Positions 1-5,439 of a DNA stretch of 5,758 nt are shown piece after piece. A program made the position numbers and the translations under genes. The notes under the pieces were generated by a model that worked only from the letters and a program-made list of their open reading frames with translations, searched no databases and had not been told where the DNA came from. Each line of letters opens with the position of its first letter. The stretch's first letter is position 1. This stretch comes from Actinomycetota bacterium (lineage in GTDB: Bacteria; Actinomycetota; Thermoleophilia; Solirubrobacterales; Solirubrobacteraceae), in assembly GCA_019348435.1 (NCBI GenBank), contig JAHWJM010000182.1, forward strand, positions 1 through 5,758, read 5' to 3'.

Positions 1-794
1 TGGGCCATCGCGAAGCGGGTGACGGAGTCCATCATCAGCATCACGTCGGCTCCCCGGTCGCGGAAGTGCTCGGCGATCGTCGTGGCCGTCAGCGCGGCCT
101 TGATGCGCACCAGCGCCGGCTGGTCGGACGTGGCGACGACGACGACGCTGCGCGCGAGGCCCTCCTCGCCGAGGTCGCGCTCGATGAACTCGCGCACCTC
201 GCGGCCACGCTCTCCGACCAGGCAGATGACGTTGACGTCGGCCGTGGTGGCACGGGCGATCATCCCCAGCAGCGAGGACTTGCCGACGCCGGAGCCGGCG
301 AAGATGCCCAGCCGCTGCCCGCGGCCGCAGGGCACGAGCGTGTCCAGCGCGCGCACCCCGAGCCCGACGCGATCGCGGATCGGCGGGCGCTCCATCGCGT
401 GCGGCGGCGCCGCCAGCGTCGACAGGGCCGGTCCGTCGTCCGCCGGCGGGCCGCCGTCGAGCGGCTGGCCCAATCCGTCGAGGACGCGCCCCAGCAGCAT
501 GTCGCCGACCTGCACGCGGAACGGCTGGCCGCTGGCGGTCACCGCCTTGCCCGGGCCGATGCCGTGCATCTCGCCGAGCGGCATCAGCAGCGTGTTGCCG
601 CGCCGGAAGCCGACGACCTCGGCCGGCAGCGGGGCGCGGTTGCGGCCCGCGTGCACGTGACACAGCTCGCCGACCTCGGCCTCCAGGCCGGTCGCCTCGA
701 GGATCAGCCCGATCAGGTCGCGCACGCGTCCCGCGCGGCGGTGCAGGTCGGCTCCCTCGAGGGCGGCGGCGACCCGCGCCGTCGTCGAGCTCAT
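1..794 (-). CDS. fliI: FliI, flagellar export ATPase (N-terminal 264 residues, cut by window edge)
   Basis: This is the F1-beta-like ATPase of the flagellar type III export apparatus. It acts as a cytoplasmic ring below the export gate and helps unload and feed rod, hook and filament subunits. The ATG at 794-792 overlaps the fliH stop (ATGA), and a GGGAG Shine-Dalgarno lies 8 nt upstream. Residues 1-25 are the FliH-binding N-terminus, followed by a beta-barrel domain to about residue 110. The Walker A loop AGSGVGKS is at 166-173 with Lys172. GERGRE at 194-199 carries the likely catalytic Glu195. Walker B is VMLMMD at 251-256, followed by SVTRFAMA, which is typical of FliI and related secretion ATPases. 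The reading frame is still open at base 1; the family is about 430-450 residues, so roughly the last 40% lies outside. The neighbours fliH and fliG support FliI over an F1 or injectisome ATPase. Confidence 0.97.
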   Translation of the reverse strand, partial: MSSTTARVAAALEGADLHRRAGRVRDLIGLILEATGLEAEVGELCHVHAGRNRAPLPAEVVGFRRGNTLLMPLGEMHGIGPGKAVTASGQPFRVQVGDMLLGRVLDGLGQPLDGGPPADDGPALSTLAAPPHAMERPPIRDRVGLGVRALDTLVPCGRGQRLGIFAGSGVGKSSLLGMIARATTADVNVICLVGERGREVREFIERDLGEEGLARSVVVVATSDQPALVRIKAALTATTIAEHFRDRGADVMLMMDSVTRFAMA

Positions 795-1438
795 CGCCCG
801 AGCTCCCGCGCGACGACCTCGCGGGCACGTTCGAGCTTGGCCTGCACGCACGCGTCGACCTCGCCCTCGATCGTCCGCAGGATCACGCTGCCGCGCGAGA
901 CGCGGCGCTCGGGGAGCAGCGCCAGGCCGGAGCTCTCGGCGAGCTCGCCGGCGCCCGCGTCGATCGCCTCGCGCACGAGCGCCACGTCCTGCGGATTGAC
1001 GAGCAGCGTGACGCGGTCGCGCTCGGCGAGCAGCCGCAGCGCACCGCGCACCGCGTCCACGACCCTCTCGGGCTGGACCTCGAGCGCTCCGACGACGATC
1101 TTCTCGGCCAGCATCAGCGCCAGCTCCACCGCCTGGGCCTCGACGCGTTCGACGACGCCGTCGCGCAGCGGTCCGAGCTCGGCCAGGGCGCCGGCGAGTG
1201 CCTGTGCCGCCGGCTCCAGCTCGGCCCTCGCCTGCTCGAGGCCCGCCAACCGTGCGTCCTCGACGCCCGCGGCGCGGGCGCGCTCTCGGATCGCGTCCGC
1301 CTCGGCGTGCGCCTCGGCCAGCAGAGCCTCGCGGTCGGGCAGCGGAGCGGGCTCCGGCGTCACGGCGTGGGCGGGCGCCCCGTCGAGCTGCTCGAAGGCG
1401 AACGGCTCGCCCTCGGCTGCGCTAGCTGACCAGCTCAT
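791..1438 (-). CDS. fliH: FliH, flagellar export ATPase regulator/peripheral stalk protein
   Basis: A protein of 215 residues. FliH dimers bind the FliI N-terminus, restrain its ATPase and dock it at the switch complex and export gate. The layout fits the family: an acidic, Pro/Ala-rich N-terminus (1-35), a long Ala/Glu/Arg-rich coiled-coil helix (about 36-115), then a C-terminal HrpE/FliH-like domain with VTLLVNPQD (near 145) and RGSVILRTIEGEVDA (near 183-197). The last two resemble the 'v.nP.D' and 'rGg..ie...G.vDa' blocks of FliH and V-ATPase E subunits. The ATG at 1438-1436 lies inside the end of fliG, a 17-nt overlap, and the stop overlaps the fliI ATG. No strong ribosome binding site is visible; GGGGAT lies about 10 nt upstream and AGAGG is directly adjacent. 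Primary sequence in this family is poorly conserved, so the call rests on the C-terminal motifs plus position between fliG and fliI. Confidence 0.92.
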   Translation of the reverse strand: MSWSASAAEGEPFAFEQLDGAPAHAVTPEPAPLPDREALLAEAHAEADAIRERARAAGVEDARLAGLEQARAELEPAAQALAGALAELGPLRDGVVERVEAQAVELALMLAEKIVVGALEVQPERVVDAVRGALRLLAERDRVTLLVNPQDVALVREAIDAGAGELAESSGLALLPERRVSRGSVILRTIEGEVDACVQAKLERAREVVARELGR

Positions 1439-2492
1439 CCTCTGCCGATCCCCGCCCGATCGTGATCGCGCCGGCCTCCTCGAGGCGCCGCAGCACCGCG
1501 ACGACGCGGCCCTGGGACTCCTCGACGACGCGACGCGGCTGCGGCGGCGTGAACTCCATCTCCTCGAGCAGCATCTCCGCGCCGCGCTGGGACATGTTGC
1601 TGACGACCCTGTCCTTGACCTCGTCGCCGACCCCGCGCAGCGCGAGGCCGAGATCCTTGCCGTCGACCTCCTTGAGCACGAGCTGGATGCTGCGATCGTC
1701 GAGCTTGACGATGTCCTCGAAGACGAACAGCAGCTTGCGGATCTCCTCGGCGAGGTCGGCGTCGGCCTCGGCGAGCGTCTCGAGCACGTTGCGCTCGGTC
1801 GGCCGGTCGGCGTGGTTGAGGATGTCGACCAGCGCCTGCGTGCCGCCGCTCGCCGCGTACTCCTGCGAGATCACGGTCGACAGCTTCTGGCGCATGACGC
1901 TCTCGACCTCCTTGATCACCTCCGGCCGCGTCTCGCTCATGCGCGCGATGCGTATCGCGACGCCGGACTGCTCCTCCGGCGTCAGCAGTGCGAGGACCTG
2001 CGCGCCGAGCGTCGTGTGCAGGTGCGCGATCGTCAGCGCCACGGTCTGGGGCGCCTCGTTGCGCAGGAAGGCCGCGATCTGCTCGGGCGGCGTGCGGCGC
2101 AGGAACTCGAACGGGCGCTGCTCGATGACCGCCGACAGCCGGCCCATGATCTCCGCCGCGCGGTCGGAGCCGAGCGACCGCTCGAGGACGTCGCGCGCGA
2201 AGCCGAAGCCGCCCTCGGCGAACGCACGGCTGGCCAGCAGCGTCTCGTCGATCTCGCGGTAGACGGAGACCATGGCGGCGTGCGAGACCTGCCCGGTACG
2301 CGCCATCTCCATCGAGAGCTTCTCGATCTCCTCGTCGTGCAGGTGCTTCATGACGCCGGCCGCCGCCTCCTGACCGAGGCTGATCAGCAGTGCCGCAGCC
2401 TTCTGCCGGCCGCGCAGCACGGGACCGGCGGGACGAGGCGGCTCGAGCGCCAGGGTCGCCGTCTCGCGCGCGATGGTCTCCAGGTCGGCCAC
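1422..2492 (-). CDS. fliG: FliG, flagellar motor switch/rotor protein
   Basis: A protein of 356 residues, near the usual 330-350. FliG forms the top of the C ring on FliF, contacts the stator to generate torque, and binds FliM for switching. The N-terminal FliF-binding domain is about 26-120 (GRQKAAALLISLG, then the helix HLHDEEIEKLSMEM). The middle domain is about 125-235. The hinge and hydrophobic patch LFVF is at 255-258. The C-terminal torque domain follows, with the conserved charged stretch KLDDRSIQLVLKEVD (263-277) and SNMSQRGAEMLLEE (298-311). The frame stays open upstream into fliF, but the start is GTG at 2492-2490, one base after the fliF stop and 6 nt after a consensus AGGAGG. This gives the expected N-terminus. 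One oddity is that the middle-domain EHPQ motif reads EAPQ (146-149). Confidence 0.97.
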   Translation of the reverse strand: MADLETIARETATLALEPPRPAGPVLRGRQKAAALLISLGQEAAAGVMKHLHDEEIEKLSMEMARTGQVSHAAMVSVYREIDETLLASRAFAEGGFGFARDVLERSLGSDRAAEIMGRLSAVIEQRPFEFLRRTPPEQIAAFLRNEAPQTVALTIAHLHTTLGAQVLALLTPEEQSGVAIRIARMSETRPEVIKEVESVMRQKLSTVISQEYAASGGTQALVDILNHADRPTERNVLETLAEADADLAEEIRKLLFVFEDIVKLDDRSIQLVLKEVDGKDLGLALRGVGDEVKDRVVSNMSQRGAEMLLEEMEFTPPQPRRVVEESQGRVVAVLRRLEEAGAITIGRGSAEDELVS

Positions 2493-2493
2493 G

Positions 2494-4017
2494 TCAGTCC
2501 TCCTGCATCCAGGCGCGGACCTGCTGGGCGATCCGGTCGGGGTCGTGCTCGGCGGTCTGCCGCACCCGCGCCAGCCGCGTGTCGTCAGCCGTCGGCTGAG
2601 GCGCCGGCACCGGCACGGGCGGCGCCGCGAAGCCCAGCTCGGCGACCGGCACGGGCTGGGTGAGCTCGCGCAACCAGTCGGGGTCGGCCAGCGTCGCCTG
2701 CTCCTGGCGGCGCAGGTGGCGGACGACGAAGAACAGGAAGGCGAGCACGGCGAGCCCGAGCGCGACCCACTTGGCCAGCGGCAGGAAGCCCTCGACCGGC
2801 GAGGCCTCCGGCGCGCGCTCACCCGGCTTGGCGGCGAAGGGCACCGCCGTCAGCGTCACCACGTCGCCGCGCGCACGGTCGACTCCGGCGGCCGCCGCGA
2901 CCGCCGAGCGCAGCCCGGCGAGCTGCGCCGCGGGCACGCTCTCGTCGACCATCAGTGCGACCTGCAGCCGGTTGACCTTCCCGGGCGCGATCTTCGTGCG
3001 CGTGACGGTCTTGCCGACCGCGTAGTCGGTCTTGCGCGAGCGGCGCTTGTAGTCGCTGTTCGCGCCGCCGGCGGCTCCCTGCGCGTAGCTGGGGATGTTC
3101 GCGCCGGCGCCGCTGGCGCCCGCCGCGCCGCCGGCGCCGCGCAGGCGCTCGTTCTCGTCCTGCTCGCTCAGCGGCACCCGCTCCTTGTCGTACTGCAGGC
3201 GGTCCTCTGTGGCGCGGTCGGTGTTGAGATCGGCGTTGACGCGGACGACGGCCTTGCCCGGCCCCAGCGTCTCGGCCAGCATCGCGTTCAGGCTGCCGCC
3301 GAGCTCGCGCTCGTAGCGCGCCTGGACGGCCTGCTTGGCGGTCGCCCCCTCGCCCGTGCCGCCCTCGCCGTCGCCGCCGCTGGGCCACAGCAGCCGGCCG
3401 GTCCCGTCGGTGATCGTCACGTTGGAGAGCTTCAGGCCCTTGACGCTCGAGGAGACGAGCTGCGCCATGCCGCGCACCGCGCCGGGCTGCAGCGAGCCGC
3501 CGTCGCCGGACAGCAGGACCGCCGCCTTGGCCGCGCTCTGCTCGTCGCTGAACAGCTCGTCCTCGGGCAGCACGAGCTCCACGGCGGCGCCGGAGACGCC
3601 GTCGACCTGCTCGATCGTGCGCCCGATCTCGCCCTCGAGGGCGCGCTCGTAGGCCACCTTCTGCTGGAAGTCGCTGGTGCCGAGCTTCTGCTTGTCGAAC
3701 AGCTCGAAGCCGGGCTTGCCGCGGTCGGGCAGGCCCTGCTCGGCGACGGCGATGCGTGCCCGGGCGGACTCCGCCTTCGTCACTGCGATCGCGGTGCCGT
3801 TGTTGCGCAGCTCGTAGCCGATGCCCTGCTCGTCGAGGGCGGCGGTCAGCTTGCCGGTGTCGGCCGGGTCCAGGCCCGACAGCAGCGGCGCGTAGGCGGG
3901 CTTTGCCGCGACGCGGAACAGCAGGAAGGCGACGAGCAACGTGCCGAGCACCGCGCCGACGAGTACAGCGCGACCGCGCGGGTTCATGTTGGCGAGCAGG
4001 TTGCGGAGGGTGAGCAT
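2494..4017 (-). CDS. fliF: FliF, flagellar MS-ring protein
   Basis: A 507-residue inner-membrane protein that multimerises into the MS ring, the base for assembly of rod, export gate and C ring. Transmembrane helix 1 is about residues 17-37. It is followed by the YscJ/FliF ring-building domain (about 38-195), with YAPLLSGLD, the ARARIAVAEQGLP helix and GFELFDKQKLGTSDFQQ. The third ring-building/collar region is about 228-395 and is split by a Gly/Ala/Ser-rich flexible loop (about 293-320) that replaces the usual Pro/Gly loop. Transmembrane helix 2 is about 414-432. A Pro-rich cytoplasmic tail ends in a helix (about 477-507, RVRQTAEHDPDRIAQQVRAW) that matches the FliG-binding tail. The ATG at 4017-4015 lies 2 nt after the fliE stop and gives the expected short N-terminal segment before helix 1. 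The end of the gene encodes the Shine-Dalgarno of fliG. Confidence 0.98.
   Translation of the reverse strand: MLTLRNLLANMNPRGRAVLVGAVLGTLLVAFLLFRVAAKPAYAPLLSGLDPADTGKLTAALDEQGIGYELRNNGTAIAVTKAESARARIAVAEQGLPDRGKPGFELFDKQKLGTSDFQQKVAYERALEGEIGRTIEQVDGVSGAAVELVLPEDELFSDEQSAAKAAVLLSGDGGSLQPGAVRGMAQLVSSSVKGLKLSNVTITDGTGRLLWPSGGDGEGGTGEGATAKQAVQARYERELGGSLNAMLAETLGPGKAVVRVNADLNTDRATEDRLQYDKERVPLSEQDENERLRGAGGAAGASGAGANIPSYAQGAAGGANSDYKRRSRKTDYAVGKTVTRTKIAPGKVNRLQVALMVDESVPAAQLAGLRSAVAAAAGVDRARGDVVTLTAVPFAAKPGERAPEASPVEGFLPLAKWVALGLAVLAFLFFVVRHLRRQEQATLADPDWLRELTQPVPVAELGFAAPPVPVPAPQPTADDTRLARVRQTAEHDPDRIAQQVRAWMQED
2499..2504 (-). promoter_or_regulatory. Consensus Shine-Dalgarno of fliG, inside the fliF 3' end
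   Basis: AGGAGG, a full match to the anti-16S core, lies within the last codons of fliF (Gln-Glu-Asp) and 6 nt ahead of the GTG of fliG. It fixes the fliG start at 2492 even though the frame is open for another 330 nt upstream. It also suggests that FliG is made at a high rate of its own rather than only by coupling to fliF. Confidence 0.85.
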
Positions 4018-4019
4018 GG

Positions 4020-4331
4020 CTAGATCTGGGTCCGGAGGATGTCCTGCAGGGACTCGACGGACTTGGTCCGGATCTGCGCCGCGAGCTGCATCGACAGGCG
4101 GGCGCGCTCGACCGCCATGACGGCGGCGTTGGCGTCCGTCGCGGTGCCCGTTGCCAGGGCGCGGCCGGCGTCGGCCGCCTCGGTCTGCAGCTCGCTGAGC
4201 TTGCCGATCTGCTGCCCGAGCATCGAGCCGAAGTCGCTGGAGGGAGGCTGTGCGGCCTCGCCGACGCCGGCGGGCACGCCGCCCACGGCCCACTCCGGGC
4301 CGCCGACGAGCATGGTCGGATCGACCGGCAT
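4020..4331 (-). CDS. fliE: FliE, MS ring-rod junction protein
   Basis: A protein of 103 residues, the normal size for FliE. FliE is an early export substrate that connects the FliF ring to the proximal rod and is needed for rod assembly. The first ~35 residues are Gly/Pro-rich and variable. From about residue 33 the family pattern is visible: SDFGSMLGQQIGKLSELQTEA, then GTATDANAAVMAVERARLSMQLA, and the C-terminal IRTKSVESLQDILRTQI. That tail corresponds to the widely conserved V-R-N-K-...-A-Y-x-E-I-x-x-M-Q-V ending, with the Asn replaced by Thr and the Ala-Tyr by Ser-Leu. The ATG at 4331-4329 shares its A with the flgC TGA (TGATG), which indicates translational coupling. The stop is a TAG 2 nt before fliF. 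Confidence 0.94.
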   Translation of the reverse strand: MPVDPTMLVGGPEWAVGGVPAGVGEAAQPPSSDFGSMLGQQIGKLSELQTEAADAGRALATGTATDANAAVMAVERARLSMQLAAQIRTKSVESLQDILRTQI

Positions 4332-4777
4332 CAGCGCAACAGCTCCAGCGTCTTGGAGAACATCGACTTCGCCGCCTGCATCGCCGTGACGTTCGCCTCG
4401 TACGCCCGCGAGGAGGAGATCAGGTCGACCATCTCGGTGACCGGGTTGACGTTGGGCATCCGCACGTAGCCGCGGGCGTCGGCGTCGGGGTGACCGGGGT
4501 CGTGGACGAGTCGGTCGGGCGCGGTGTCCGCGACGATCGCCGCAACCTCGACGCCGCCCGCGCCGCCGGCGCGCCCGGTTGCTCCCGAGGCCGAGGCCAG
4601 CGCCGCGCCGAAGCCGCCGGAGGCCTGCTGCAGAACCACGGACTTGCGCCGGTACGGCCCGCCGTCGGGGCCGCGCGTGGTCTGGGCGTTGGCCAGGTTC
4701 TCGGCTGTGACGTCCATCCGCAGCCGCTCGGCGCTGAGCCCGCTGGCAGACACGTTGAGCGCGTCGAAGAGGCCCAT
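4331..4777 (-). CDS. flgC: FlgC, proximal rod protein
   Basis: A protein of 148 residues, close to the usual 134-150. FlgC is exported by the flagellar type III apparatus and forms part of the periplasmic proximal rod. The N-terminal rod/hook motif is clear: ALNVSASGLSAERLRMDVTAENLANAQTT, followed by GPYRRK. The C-terminal part GYVRMPNVNPVTEMVDLISSSRAYEANVTAMQAAK is also canonical. These two helices form the coiled-coil core shared by axial proteins. The Gly/Ala-rich segment between them (about 55-78) is the variable outer loop. The ATG at 4777-4775 shares a base with the flgB stop (TGATG), and a GGGGA sequence about 7 nt upstream can serve as ribosome binding site. It lies between flgB and fliE, as in many bacterial flgBC-fliE operons. 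Confidence 0.97.
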   Translation of the reverse strand: MGLFDALNVSASGLSAERLRMDVTAENLANAQTTRGPDGGPYRRKSVVLQQASGGFGAALASASGATGRAGGAGGVEVAAIVADTAPDRLVHDPGHPDADARGYVRMPNVNPVTEMVDLISSSRAYEANVTAMQAAKSMFSKTLELLR

Positions 4778-5130
4778 CAGCGGATCCCCATCGCGATTCG
4801 CATGATGTCGGTGCGCGCTCCGGCGACGCTGACCATCGCCTCGTAGTCGAGCGCGTTCTGGGCGAGCTGTGCCGACTCGACGTCGATGTCGACGCCGTTG
4901 CCGTCGGCCCGCATCGCGCCACCGGCCTGCGCGCGCACCGCGAAGCCCGTGTCGCCGACGTCGCCGCCGCGGTCCAGCGCGTCACGCAGCTCGGCGTGGA
5001 AGTCGACGTCGCGGCGCAGGTAGCCGGGAGTGTTGGCGTTCGCCAGGTTCTCGGCGAGCGTCGCCTGCCGCAGCCCGGCGCCGCTCATGGCGCGCTCGAG
5101 CGCGACCGCAGTGGTGTCGAAGAGTCTCAA
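4777..5130 (-). CDS. flgB: FlgB, proximal rod protein
   Basis: A protein of 117 residues. FlgB is an exported rod subunit next to FliE at the base of the axial structure. The start is read as TTG at 5130-5128, because the product then begins M-R-L-F-D-T like other FlgB proteins and GAGGA stands 6 nt upstream. No ATG or GTG lies nearby in frame. The axial-protein motif ATLAENLANANTPGYLRRDVDF is at about 23-44. The C-terminal helix NGVDIDVESAQLAQNALDYEAM (about 78-99) matches the FlgB signature, ending in a short basic tail. The family is often 125-140 residues, so the middle loop is short here. It is the first gene of the operon, about 70 nt downstream of a sigma-28-like promoter. Its stop overlaps the flgC start. 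Confidence 0.96.
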   Translation of the reverse strand: MRLFDTTAVALERAMSGAGLRQATLAENLANANTPGYLRRDVDFHAELRDALDRGGDVGDTGFAVRAQAGGAMRADGNGVDIDVESAQLAQNALDYEAMVSVAGARTDIMRIAMGIR

Positions 5131-5136
5131 GGCCAG

Positions 5137-5141
5137 TCCTC
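5137..5141 (-). promoter_or_regulatory. Ribosome binding site supporting the TTG start of flgB
   Basis: On the minus strand GAGGA is followed by a 6-nt spacer and then TTG. This spacing is what identifies the non-ATG initiation codon of flgB, since the upstream in-frame codons (GGA-CTG-GCC) offer no ATG or GTG. Confidence 0.65.
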
Positions 5142-5158
5142 GGTGTCGATGTCCTCGT

Positions 5159-5189
5159 CCTCCCTGGACGCTTCACCAGGCCTCCCTGG
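5159..5189 (-). repeat. Pair of 9-bp CCAGGGAGG direct repeats in the flgB leader
   Basis: CCAGGGAGG (minus strand) occurs at 5189-5181 and again at 5167-5159, so the starts are 22 nt or about two helical turns apart. The first copy also belongs to a small hairpin (5176-5189, 5-bp stem CCAGG/CCTGG, 4-nt loop). Both lie between the predicted transcript start and the flgB ribosome binding site. They could be a repressor or activator site, or extra Shine-Dalgarno-like sequence that binds ribosomes or folds over the real site. Nine bases in GC-rich DNA can also repeat by chance, so function is unproven. Confidence 0.4.
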
Positions 5190-5199
5190 CCCACCCCAG

Positions 5200-5228
5200 T
5201 TGTCGGCCGGGGCGACGCCGAACTTGAG
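5200..5228 (-). promoter_or_regulatory. Candidate sigma-28 (FliA/WhiG-type) promoter of the flgB operon
   Basis: On the minus strand, CTCAAGTTC (5228-5220) is followed by 12 nt and then GCCGACAA (5207-5200). The known enterobacterial FliA consensus is TAAAGTTT-N11-GCCGATAA. Here 6 of 8 bases agree in the -35 box (TCAAGTTC) and 7 of 8 in the -10 box, with one extra spacer base, which is within the range tolerated by related sigma-D/WhiG factors. Read as CTCA-N17-GCCGA, it also fits the pattern I recall for FliA of motile actinomycetes; that is from memory. The site starts 5 nt after the stop of the upstream reading frame and would give a transcript start near 5190-5194, about 60 nt before flgB. 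Position and match both support it; there is no experimental evidence here. Confidence 0.7.
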
Positions 5229-5232
5229 TCGC

Positions 5233-5439
5233 TCAGCCGGCGCGGTCGAGCGTCCGGCTCGATCCGAGGCCCGCCGCGTAGCCCTTGATGCCCGTCCGCC
5301 CGCGGCGCAGCCGGGCCAACTCGATGTCGGTCTCGGCCAGCGCGTCGGCGAGGGCGACGGCGGCGGCGGACTGCGCGCGGGCGGCGCGCTCCAGCGCCGT
5401 GCGCGCATTCGGCGGCGGCGTGGCCGGCAGCCGGGCGGC
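5233..5439 (-). CDS. C-terminal part of a small helical protein of unknown function, possibly flagella-associated; 5' end missing
   Basis: The minus-strand frame ending with TGA at 5235-5233 reads PPPNARTALERAARAQS, then an Ala/Glu/Leu-rich helix, then GRTGIKGYAAG and a short tail ending in LDRAG. The composition suggests one or two amphipathic helices with a basic, Tyr-containing C-terminus. This broadly resembles small, poorly characterised proteins (FlgN/FliT-like in size) placed ahead of flgB in some actinobacteria, but no defining motif is present and I do not assign a name. The stop immediately before the flgB promoter supports it as a real gene. No ATG, GTG or TTG occurs in frame between the stop and about 5440. 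Beyond that the frame is only the antisense of the cyclase, so the N-terminus seems lost at the junction. The right boundary given is approximate. Confidence 0.4.
   Translation of the reverse strand, partial: AARLPATPPPNARTALERAARAQSAAAVALADALAETDIELARLRRGRTGIKGYAAGLGSSRTLDRAG

Noticed and set aside
66..2663. Plus-strand open frame of 865 codons across fliI, fliH and fliG
   Set aside because: It is exactly antisense to three recognisable genes; long stop-free antisense frames are expected in very GC-rich DNA. The translation is low-complexity Arg/Ala/Leu/Asp with no family motif.
1422..2822. Longer version of fliG starting at 2822 inside fliF
   Set aside because: The added 110 residues are Arg/Ser/Pro-rich out-of-frame translation of the FliF tail. 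GTG at 2492 has a perfect Shine-Dalgarno and gives the normal FliG N-terminus.
2473..4023. Plus-strand open frame of 516 codons across fliF
   Set aside because: It is the antisense shadow of fliF, with no domain pattern and no ribosome binding site at a plausible start.
2494..4293. Longer version of fliF starting at 4293 inside fliE
   Set aside because: The extra 92 residues are frame-shifted fliE sequence. ATG 4017 gives the standard short cytoplasmic N-terminus before the first membrane helix.
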